Source: Hybos culiciformis | Taxonomy: Eukaryota; Arthropoda; Insecta; Diptera; Hybotidae | NCBI GenBank assembly: GCA_964007475.1 | Contig: OZ023273.1 | Span: 139,349,308 to 139,413,307 of the forward strand | Direction of reading: 5' to 3' | Length of the DNA: 64,000 nucleotides | Shown: positions 25,502-35,628 of the stretch, one piece after another | How positions within the stretch are numbered: the first letter of the stretch is position 1 | How the letters are laid out: each line of letters begins with the position of its first letter | Translations under genes and position numbers: made by a program | Notes under the pieces: model-generated | Database searches by the model: none | Told to the model about the DNA's origin: nothing | The model's input: only the letters and a program-made list of their open reading frames with translations

Positions 25502-25658
25502 CTTCATTTTGAACTGCGTAATACTATAAACAAAAATAATATCACTCACACTCACAATATTTCAATACAGACAAATACCAAAAAAAAAAAAAAAATTGCA
25601 AATGCATACCTCTCACATGCACCATATCAATGTCAAACAAAGCTTAGTTTATAATGCT

Positions 25659-25737
25659 AAAATATTATATTATATATTTTTTAAAATATTATATTATATA
25701 TTTTCCCTCTGAGCTAATCTACATTTTCCCTCTGAGC
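25659..25737. repeat. Two adjacent tandem duplications (24-bp and 23-bp periods)
   Basis: AAAATATTATATTATATATT.. occurs at 25659-25680 and 25683-25704. ATTTTCCCTCTGAGC occurs at 25700-25714 and 25723-25737. Both look like small local duplications inside the palindrome-rich block. Confidence 0.8.
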
Positions 25738-26149
25738 AAACAAAAAAAAAAAAAGAACCAATAAAAAAATACGCGGCTATTTTTTTTTTTTTTTCTAAAA
25801 AGCGGCCAGTCGATCAGTCGATGAATTTTCTTAACATGTGTTTCAATCTACTATTTTTAAAGGATCTTCGAACCTCTACTACTAAATTTTTAAACGAGTG
25901 TGGTTGGTTTTTAGTACAAAAATTTAAACCACACTTCAAAAATTGCACTTATTTTTATTCAAAAAAACAAAATGAATAAAAATAGAACAATGGTAACCCT
26001 GAAAATATCTTTGTTGTCATTATAAAGTTTTATGTGAATTGTCAAATGTCAAGTAAGAATTTTTTTTTCTTTTATCAACAAACGAGGAAAATGGCAGCAA
26101 CAAGAAGATTATTTATTGTAAATATAAATTATAATTATATAATTATTAT

Positions 26150-26226
26150 TTGATTTTATTTTTAATTATAAAAAAAATAATTATAAAATTATTATTATTT
26201 TTTTTAATAATTAAAAATAAAATTAA
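26150..26226. repeat. AT-rich inverted repeat with 20-bp arms
   Basis: TTGATTTTATTTTTAATTAT (26150-26169) is complementary to 26207-26226 with one mismatch. The spacer is AT-only apart from one or two bases. It is part of a run of hairpin-forming sequences. Confidence 0.6.
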
Positions 26227-26253
26227 ATAAAATTTAAGAAGACCATTAGTTCA

Positions 26254-26376
26254 TAAAATAATAAAAAAAAAATTAGTAATTTTTCTAAAAAAAAATTATT
26301 CGATTTTTTTTTTTTGCAAAAAAGAAAATGAATAATTTTTTTTGGAAAAATTACTAATTTTTTTTTTAATATTTTA
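26254..26376. repeat. Inverted repeat with about 45-bp arms
   Basis: The left arm (about 26254-26302) contains ATTAGTAATTTTTC and AATTATTC; the right arm (about 26330-26376) contains GAATAATT, GAAAAATTACTAAT and a matching A/T tract. The arms pair with few mismatches around a short T/A-rich loop. It is a further hairpin in this block. Confidence 0.65.
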
Positions 26377-26531
26377 GGAATCTTCCGGTTTGAAATCATT
26401 TCGATAAATAAATAAACTTCCGTATTAATTAAATTTTATTTCCTTGCTTCATTTTGAACTTTTTTGTTTATTTTTTTCATTATAAACGTATTGTTTTCAA
26501 CTCCCTCTCACATGCACATTAAAGCAGTATA

Positions 26532-26707
26532 CAATACATGTTAATCAAATTTGTTATACAGCTCGTTTTGTATACACACAAACATATAGACACTCGTCAA
26601 TATTATATCACTCGACCTTCGGTCTCGTGATATAAACATGACTCGTGTCTATGTGTTTGTGTGTATACACAACTCGCAAGAATAACAAATTTTCTTAACA
26701 TGTATTG
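26532..26707. mobile_element. Near-perfect 176-bp palindrome (hairpin MITE or fold-back)
   Basis: Two arms of about 86 bases meet at GACC-TTC-GGTC (26614-26624), leaving a three-base loop. Matching blocks are CAATACATGTTAA / TTAACATGTATTG at the outer ends, TGTATACACACAAACA / TGTTTGTGTGTATACA, and TATAGACACTCGT / ACTCGTGTCTATG. Differences between the arms are few. The right shoulder (AATTTTCTTAACATGT.TT..AATCTACTATTT) recurs at 25826-25858, and CCTCTCACATGCAC on the left side (26511-26524) recurs at about 25609-25622, so a diverged copy of the same unit probably lies just upstream. No coding frame exists. I infer a palindromic MITE. Confidence 0.75.
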
Positions 26708-28658
26708 TAATCTACTATTTAACATATTTACCGTCTGGTCTAAGTGAAGAAATGAAGCAAAAAAATAAATAAGTTTTGACGATGAATATTTTATTTTAAC
26801 AAATTTATAAGTTTGACTACACTCATATTGTTCGCACTGTATTACTATACTGTTAAGCTAAAACCGTATATTTTTTGATAGTGATCTTTAAAAGTAAAAT
26901 GAAAGTGGGATCATCATTCATGATGTTTAATTCTATACCTAATAGTACTTACAATATACATATATATATAAAAAAAAAGAAGAAGTAAAATGACGGGTCA
27001 TTGTGCTTATAATCTCTTTGACAAAAACCTCTTTTAACTGATGAAACAAAATTTAAACTATATTTGGTCAAAATGTAGGTGGATTAAGGAAATGAATACT
27101 TGACTAATTGGGTACTATTCAATGCAAGATAATATTTTTTTTGAGTACATTTCCAATGAAATTAATATAAAACCTATCATGATGCGGTATTATATAGTTT
27201 TCTCTTATTCACGATACACATTACAAAACATTTTCAAGTAGGGTTTTGAAAAGCGAGAAGATATAAAATTCTTCTTTTTTTATATACCATTATGTTATGA
27301 TGATGTGCAAATTGGTAGTATTTGAACTTTTTTTTTTTTTTTTTTTGCTCTATTTTCTTAATGATGTATAACTTGTGTGGCCAGTGACATTTTTGTGTAC
27401 ATGTTGAAAATGTGTACTGTATGAGTTCACGAAAACTCTTTATATGTTTTTATTTTTATGGTAAGTATAATAATGATTTGGGGTTTAGGCCTATGAATTT
27501 TCAAATAAAGTTTTGAAAAAAAATAAAATAAAAAACAAACATTCTTGAGATTAGGGAAACAAGAAAGCAAGCAGTATACATTCGAGAGAAATTCTTCACG
27601 GAACATAAAACATAATATTTTTAAGTTTTTGTTTATTTTAAGGAAATATTATCATCAGCCCATTCACAACCATTTTTATCCGAAAAAAAATTAGCAAATG
27701 AATTGTAGCAAAATTTGCTTCTGGAAAATTATAATTTTTATTATTTTTCTAGCAAAAATAAATAAGAAAAAATATTTTTTTTACAATATGATTTTCTGGA
27801 ATTTTTGGGCTAATATTGCATAAATAAAAATAGTATGAGTATGAACTATTTTTCTTTGCTGTGACAATAATCTTGCTAACGAGTTCGATTTGACCTGTAT
27901 ACATAGCAAGAGTTATACAAAAATTATAACTGCGGCAACTATCTGGTATTTCAGTATAATTTTCATAGTATAATCTTAGTATTCTATTCGATGAACTTTC
28001 TTTCAAATTTATTTCAATTAACTTTTTGAATGTTATATAAAGTACATTACGTAGATAATAAAAAAAAAAAAGATGGATTTTGTAAAAAGTATTTGCACGA
28101 AGATCCAATTATTCTAATAAAAAATGAAGGTTTTCATATAGTTAAAACGAAATATTTCCGTATTTTAATGTGTATTAAAGAAAGTCGCATCCTTTTAATC
28201 TTCTTTATCGCGCCAACATAGTTCTTTGAATTTTCTTTTATTTTTTTTGTTATTTTACCAAAAGAATCAATAGAGCGTTTAAATGTTGTTTTATTCGTAT
28301 ATATTGGAAGAAAAACAGAAATTATAAATTAAAATAATAATAAGAAAAAAAGAAAAAAAAAAAACCAGAAACATTTTCATGACCTTAAATATGTTGGTGT
28401 TAGGACCTCCAAGAAAGCGGCAAATTCAACGGTATCCAAGTGATTTTAATTATTATTTAATAAAACTTGGTTGGAGTAACAAAAATTATATTATTATTCA
28501 GCAAATGAAGTTCTCAACAATAATAAAAACTTGATAAATTTTTTTTTATTCAAAGATAATTATAGTTTTAGTACACTATACTAGATATAAATATCTAGTC
28601 TCACTATTGAACTTAATGTTAATCTAACTATTAGGTCTTTATTAAAAATTAAATCTTA
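26708..28658. other. AT-rich non-coding stretch
   Basis: It contains T-rich tracts and no confident gene. Overlapping open frames on both strands near 27749-28221 lack recognisable domains. A 20-base palindrome (ACTAGATAT/ATATCTAGT) lies at about 28583-28602. Confidence 0.5.
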
Positions 28659-29090
28659 TAGTCTAAGAGCTCGCAACGTTTTTGGCACGTGATTTTAGCA
28701 AGGCTCATTTTTTAAAATATTGTTAAATGCTACGGTGCAGGACCCATAAGGGTAGTCTGGCTGTCAGATGACGTTGCGTTTACCCGTGGGAGCAGATCCA
28801 GGTAGGTCAAAGAAAAAATGCAAAATTACGTGATAATAGCACGATTTCTAGTTATGTCACTTGTTTGTGCTTATTATATGAAATGTTAATGCATCATTGC
28901 CAGACGGCTTCGGAGTTGTTAAGACCGTGCCAGACCTTGATTTATAACAAAAAAAAACTTCAATTTCACGTCATTTTAGCAAGGCTGAAATTTTTATATG
29001 TTCATAAAGGAAGTATAAATAGAGGAACTAGTCCCATACAAAAAATTCGAATAAAAAAAGTTGAACAAAATTAGATCAGACCCCCAAGCT
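28659..29090. repeat. Left terminal inverted repeat of the 2.7-kb element
   Basis: It is most similar to the right arm over its first 170 bases, then in islands up to TCAGACCCCCAA. The motif CACGTSATTTTAGCAAGGCT occurs at 28685-28704 and again near 28967-28985, an internal subrepeat that could be a transposase-binding site. The block is distinctly richer in GC than the flanks. Confidence 0.8.
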
Positions 29091-29322
29091 TTTATTTTTT
29101 TTAGAATATAACGCTATAACGAGAGAGCTTTATAGCTTTTAAAATATTTTTTTTATAAAGCTTCTAAAAATAAACAAAATATTTCCTTTATTATAATTGT
29201 ATTTTAATGTTTACTAGTATTTGTTCTCTATAGAAAAAAAAATGTGTGTTAGAATGTAAATAAAAAAATTATATTTGAAAGCATTTATTAATAAATTCCT
29301 TTTATTTCATGTTTATTTACAT

Positions 29323-29576
29323 ATCGTCGGTCTCGTGCATAAATCACGAAACTGTAATTTTTCCCGTTTTGACCTAATATTGTAGAAAAATCATAAAAAA
29401 CTAAAATTTTAATATGTTTAAAGTTAGAAGTTGAAAGCTGTCATAAATTATATATACGCAATGACTATTTCTATTTTCCCGAAAGTATCAAAACGTAGTA
29501 AAAAAAAGAAATTTAAATCCAATTTTCTCAAAAATATGTTTTTGCAGTTCCGTGATTTTTGCATGAGACCGACGAT
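29323..29576. repeat. Inner inverted repeat with 32-bp arms (possible nested MITE)
   Basis: ATCGTCGGTCTCGTGCATAA.. (29323-29354) is the inverse of 29545-29576 with about three mismatches. The 190-base spacer is AT-rich without a coding frame. No clear target duplication is seen. It could be a small MITE inserted in the larger element or a structural part of it. Confidence 0.7.
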
Positions 29577-29681
29577 TTTCACATTATTTTATATCATTGG
29601 AATAATGATTTTTTTGTTTTTTATTTTTTGTTTGAAAGTATACTTTAACTTTGTAATAATATCCCTTTTAAAAATTTTGAG

Positions 29682-30071
29682 CCTTTTATTATTAAAAGTG
29701 TTAATAACAATTTCAAAAATTTAAATCTATGTTCATAACATTCGTCTTTTTCGGTGAACCAGAAATCATATTTTTTTGATAATTTTTTTGCGTCCAAACA
29801 GCATTGCATACAGTTTGTTAAAATTCTTTTTTTTATAAAAATGTTGAGCAAAATAGTTATCAAACATTTTTATATGCCTTTTATTATTAAAAGTGTTAAT
29901 AACAATTTCAAAAATTTAAATCTATGTTCATAACATTCGTCTTTTTCGGTGAACCAGAAATCATATTTTTTTGATAATTTTTTTGCGTCCAAACAGCATT
30001 GCATACAGTTTGTTAAAATTCTTTTTTTTATAAAAATGTTGAGCAAAATAGTTATCAAACATTTTTATATG
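29682..30071. repeat. Apparently perfect 195-bp tandem duplication
   Basis: The block 29682-29876 is followed at once by 29877-30071. I find no difference between the copies by eye. Each copy carries the same short minus-strand frame (MITILLNIFIKKRILTN...), which has no recognised domain. Identity suggests a recent duplication, or a collapsed/expanded assembly artefact. Confidence 0.9.
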
Positions 30072-30280
30072 AAATCTGGTAATTTCAAACAGATCAAATA
30101 AAATATTTCCAAATCATTGTCATAATTTTTGCGATATAAAAATTGTTCTGATTTCAATTCAAGGACATCATTAGTTTTATTTTTTATTTTTTTTATGATT
30201 GGGGTCGATAGAAGATAACTTGTTTAGCCGACTACTTTTTATGGAGCTCTAACTTCATGAATTGGTAAAATATTTAAGTG

Positions 30281-30330
30281 AACCTACTTATTAATAGATA
30301 AAATAAACCTACTTATTAATAGATAAAATA
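30281..30330. repeat. 25-bp unit repeated twice in tandem
   Basis: AACCTACTTATTAATAGATA.. is repeated immediately with no visible difference. It lies inside the 2.7-kb element, a short distance after the 195-bp duplication. Confidence 0.85.
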
Positions 30331-30966
30331 AATGAATAAATATTTACTTTAGTTTATTCAAATTATTTATACTTATTTTAATTCCGTATCCAAATTGATA
30401 AATTTCCAATAATAATAAAATATTCCGATATAATATTCTTAATGTCCTTATATTTCAAAATTTAAATAGTTAAAACAAAGTTCATGCAAAATATTTTAAT
30501 ATATACATGTAAGTACCATTAAATGCAAAACACATTTATTTTAAAGAATGAACTAATTAAACGTAAATTCACGATAAAAATAAAACAATGTCTCGTTTAA
30601 GAATATTTTATCCAAAGGAGATAAAATATTATGACATATTATCTCTTTATTAATGTAAAAATTAAATTGCAATATATATATTTATTGATTTGAAATAACT
30701 TATGATAAGGATTTTATAAATTTCAATAAAGTCGAAGATGCTAGTTTTAAAAAAAAAAATCATAGATGTTATAAATTGATATTAGCACATCATAACAATA
30801 AATAATTTAGACACATATTTTTTCATTCATTTATTAGTTATGATTTTTCGCACAACTACATTCGAATTTTTAGAACTTTGTTGTAATAAAACTAAACATC
30901 CTCAAAATAGAAAAAAAATTAATGAGTATTAGAGAAAATAGAAAAGCTTTTTTGCTTATACATATG

Positions 30967-31337
30967 TTTTGGGGGTCTGAAAAAATAGGAAAAAAAATAA
31001 AAACGTTATTTTAAAAAGTTGTTTGACATAGTTACTCTATATTATACTTCCTTTATGATATGTTATAGATTGGATCTTATATATACTACATCCAATTTGC
31101 CAGACGGAAATACCGTTGCTAAATGGATGCCAGACCTATGTCATTTAAAAGTAATTTGTTTTTTTCATGTAATTTTGCATTTTTTTTACCTACTTGGTTC
31201 TGCTCCCACGGGTAAACGCAACGTCGTCTGACAGCCAGACTACCTTTATGCGTCTTGCACCGTAGTATGGAACATTATATTAAAAAATGAGCCTTGCTAA
31301 AATCACGTGAATTCTTACGTTGCGAGCTCTTGGACTA
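30967..31337. repeat. Right terminal inverted repeat of the 2.7-kb element
   Basis: Inverted counterpart of the left arm, about 60 bases shorter. Near 31098-31140 it has GCCAGACGG and GCCAGACCT on the plus strand. The left arm carries the same two words in the same, not the inverted, orientation (about 28899-28937), so part of the arm is arranged directly rather than inverted. Confidence 0.8.
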
Positions 31338-34300
31338 TTATCTCTATGCGGAAACATTTGTAGAGCGTGCACAATCTTTTAGTCTTCATGTAATTGGCGC
31401 AGTGATAGCACGACAGTATAGTTCTTATTTCACTAAAACAAATGTAAGTTCAATCCACTCTAACGCAAAACGTAATTTCAATTAATTTTTCTTTTGTAAT
31501 GATCTCAAGTAATTTTGCCAAGGATCTTGAAACAATTTTCATTTGATATCATTACGTACTCTATAAATAAAATTGAAGATGTAGCGGGAAAAAAAATTAA
31601 AGAATTGAAAGAAAAAAAAACTCAATATTGGCGGCGTTGTAATGTCTTGATGCTCTGTAACGGCGGTAAATTTCTTTGTGCATTTTACTAAAATACTTTC
31701 TTTAATTTAGTCTAGAAAGAAGAAAAAAAAAAAATATGTTTTTAAAAAACATTGTCGTGTTATTTCAAAAGACAAAAAATAAAAAAATAAACAAAAACTT
31801 TTATTGGGATTATGTTTTAAGTTTTAATGTTTTTAATTGCAAAATATAATTCCTAATTTTTCACGTTAGCTTTATTATAACAACTTGTGGATATTTTCAA
31901 AAAAAACCTATTTATTTTGAATTTAATTAAACTTCTTTTGTTAAGAAATTAAAATATATAATTACGGGTTCAAAGCTCAAGTTCTTTAAATACAGTAAAT
32001 TTACTTTAGCTGGACGTTAGCTGGACATTTTCTAGAACAGTGGCAATATTGACCACTTAAATACAGTGTATCGATCATTTGGAAACTAGTATGAAATAAT
32101 ATACAAAATTGATTGATGAGATGAACAAATTCAATAATTTCAAATTCTTTCTCAGAAATGATACTAGCTACCAAAATAAACTTGGAAACTTGCATCAAAC
32201 TAACATTATCGAGTAAATATTAAATTCGTTTTAATCTCTGAACTATATCTATTTCTTCAAAAAAAAAAATTAATTAATAACCTTTTCTCAAGAAGACGAA
32301 CATTTCTATCATAGTGACTTAACAATATTAATCCACTCAGCTTTCGTTGGACAACAATTATTCTTAATCAAGACCATGCATCATTTTTAGATTAAAATGA
32401 ATATTCTAACTCTATAGGGTCAAAAAGAATTTCTTCTGAAAATTAAAATTTTACAAAATCTTTTAAAACGGAAAACCAAAACTGATTATTAATTTGCCCT
32501 TTATATTTTAAACCACACAGAAATTAATAATAATTCATATTGCAAAAACCCTTACTATGGTGAATTATTAGCAAATTTGTATTTATATTTTTTTCTAAAA
32601 TCAAAATTAAAAATTATTACATTAAGTATAGATTTTATTGAAATTATAAATATTTTTTTTATTTTAAATAAAACATTATTATGATTTTGCAGGTGCTTTT
32701 TATAAATTTTCTATATTCATAATTTATTATCGAATATTATTTTATTATGGCGTTCTTGGTATTTTAATAGTAATCATTGAAGCTCAACGAACCATAATTG
32801 TTTTTTTTTTTTTTGTTAATCCATTCATAGTTTGGTGCTAAATGAAAATAAAAAAAAAAAAATTTATTCATCAAAAAAAATAAAAATAAAAATTAGAAAT
32901 AATAACAAATTTGTTAGAAAAATGTATTATAAAATATAATGTCTGCCCAAGTTGGACAGATTTCATTTGTTTTCGCCTAGTAATAAATTTTAAATCAATA
33001 AAAATGTAATTTAAATGAAATAAAATAAAAATTACTATATTTTAAGTAAAAATATGAAGAGTTTTTTTTTATTATTAAATTGATATTTTTAGATGATGGT
33101 TTATCTGATTTTTGCATAAAATGTGATAAATCATCATGGCAAAATAATAATTATAATTTGACATTTGAAAAATTTATTCGATGAACATTAAGACTTATAT
33201 TTCTATATATAACCTAGATAAAGATATGAATTTTATTATTCAATTTTGTTGAAATAATTTGTAATAATAACCTACAGTATTAAATTGTCAAATTATGACT
33301 ATGTTTACTATAACTATGATCGAATATATTTACATTTAAAACAAAATAGAAATTAGTTACTATCAGCATTAAATTTTGTTATCATTTTAAATTCTCCAAA
33401 ACTTAAAACTTGTGAGTTATACCTTTTAAAAATATATTTCAAGGAACTCCACAGTCTAGAAAACTTCGGCTTAAAGAACTTTAAGCTTAAACTATTAAAT
33501 ATTATTGTAATATCTTTGTCTAATGTTCGTAGACAAAAATAATTATTTATTTTATATTCTGTTGTATTATAAGAATGTTTTTGTTATGTTTTGACAAATT
33601 ATACTTTATGGATATAAAAATAATATTATAAATAATCTACTTAACATACTCATTTAAATTTATTATTCTTATTATTATTATTATTTTTTTGTACACACAT
33701 AGCTCTGTGGCTTATTGCATCGTGCTTTTTCAGATCATTTGAATAGATTGCGAGGATTTTTGATGTATGTATATGCAAAATTTTTAACATATATAATGAA
33801 ATCATGATTTCAATTGAAATAATATTATTTTAAGAATGTCTTATGCATTAAAAATATAGTTTCATATAAATAAATAACACTTTAAATTTCAATTTTTTGA
33901 CAACTTTAAAATTTAATGTTGTTATTTTCGAAACTTAATGGCTATAGGGTATTTAAAATCTGTATTGAGGGGCGAGAAAAAAAAATATATAAACTATTAA
34001 TACGTTTATTGTAATAAGAATATAAATAAATTAATTACATGACATTCGTAAAGATTTATTGATCCTTAATAGTTATTGGGCATTTTAAATTTTTTTTTTG
34101 TATTTTGAACTTATTTATTAGATGAAAAAAAAAAATTGGTAAAATATAAATAAAAATAAAATTCATGAAAATAAATATTCTAGTTGCATAAAAATAATTT
34201 ATATAATTTAGATTTATAGATTATAATGTATAATTAGTTTTTTTATATAGATATACATTTTTATATTTAAATTGATGAAAATTATTCAAAGTACCTACTC

Positions 34301-35597
34301 AAATGTGAAAAATTTTAAAAATAATAATTTTATAGTAACTTTATGAAATAGTTTCTTACTTAAAATAAGAACAGTTTGGGTTTTCTTAAAATTTAACTCA
34401 TTTTTAAAAACAGTTCGGATTTTCTGCAAGAAGATCTCGTAATCAACGTTAGTACTAATAAATTAGATTTTTTATTAAAAATCACACTGTGAAAATACAA
34501 TTAAATCAATAGTTTAAAAAAATTGCAAACTAACTTAGAGTTAATTGACAAACACTGCTTTTCTTACCCAAGTTCTCGGTTCATGGAAATAACAGATATG
34601 ATATATATATATAACAATAACAAGAAATAACTATACTTTGTTTTCTCAATTAAAACAAAATTGTAGAATAATACTTTTATTATTATTATTTTCTTTTTTT
34701 CAATTTATTAATATCTCAATTTAAGATTCTTATGTAATATTTTATTACATTTTTATTATTATTATTTTTTTTTTTTAGAAAAGAACGAAAAATTCGAACT
34801 AAATTATTTATTTATAAATATATATGTTCATGAACATATATTATATATAGCATAACTTAAAAGAAAGAAAACAGAAAAAAAAAAATATGAATAACAATTT
34901 TATACATATTTTTTATAATTAAACATAAATTTCATCATCGCACTGTCTGTATATGATCTTCATTGTATAATTTTTAATCAGATTTTTATTGTAGGTGTAG
35001 CCTATCATAATTTTATCATTAATACCAAATAGTTCATTCTTCGTTATAAAAATTAATTTTGATACCAGTGACAAAACAGGATAGTTGAATAAAATAAAGT
35101 AAAATAGAATAATGTTTTTTTTGTATATCAGAATATTATAAAGCGATTAGAGCAAAAGCAAATCAAGAACATTAAGAATATTGTGTAGCAGTGGGACTTC
35201 ATTCTGCAGTATGTCCTCTTTGTTGTAATAGAAAGGGAATTTTTATGTTTTTTCGAAGTACTCGACGTTGAAAATTACATATTTTTAATTAATTTTGAGA
35301 GTATTGTCTTTATATTCTGTTTAACATTTAATATGATAACAAAATTTTCAGCCTCAGATAGAAAACATCTACTCAATTTTATGTGAGTATAATTTGAGAA
35401 CAATGAGATTTATGAGATTTATGAAATATTGAAATTATAGTTATAGAGATTTTCAGGAAAATTTTAAATATAAATTATGTAAGGCTTGTCCAAACATCTT
35501 TAACATTTCTGCACTGATTGTTATTATTTTAGCGGTGTCTTAAAAAAAAAAAAATGAACCAAAAAAAAAATTATATTATTAAAGTAGAGTACTTTAA

Positions 35598-35628
<31 letters not shown>

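Larger units (their letters stand above)
28659..31337. mobile_element. 2.7-kb element with long terminal inverted repeats
   Basis: The left end TAGTCTAAGAGCTCGCAACG and the inverted right end TAGTCCAAGAGCTCGCAACG match with one difference. Further matching blocks follow in the same order: CACGTGATTTTAGCAAGGCT, CTACGGTGCA, GTAGTCTGGCTGTCAG, GACGTTGCGTTTACCCGTGG, ATGCAAAATTAC, CATAAAGGAAGTATA and TCAGACCCCCAA. TTA stands directly outside each end, which could be a 3-bp target duplication as in PIF/Harbinger elements; a 2-bp TA duplication one step inward is an alternative. No transposase is visible inside, so it is non-autonomous or a decayed relic. The superfamily is not identified from sequence. 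Confidence 0.8.

Noticed and set aside
27749..28221. Overlapping open frames on both strands
   Set aside because: The longer one starts at a non-ATG codon, and neither shows a recognisable domain; they cannot both be real, and nothing favours either.
31578..31670. GCGGGAAA and GGCGGCG words as a promoter with an E2F site
   Set aside because: Single short matches without a nearby gene or a second supporting motif.
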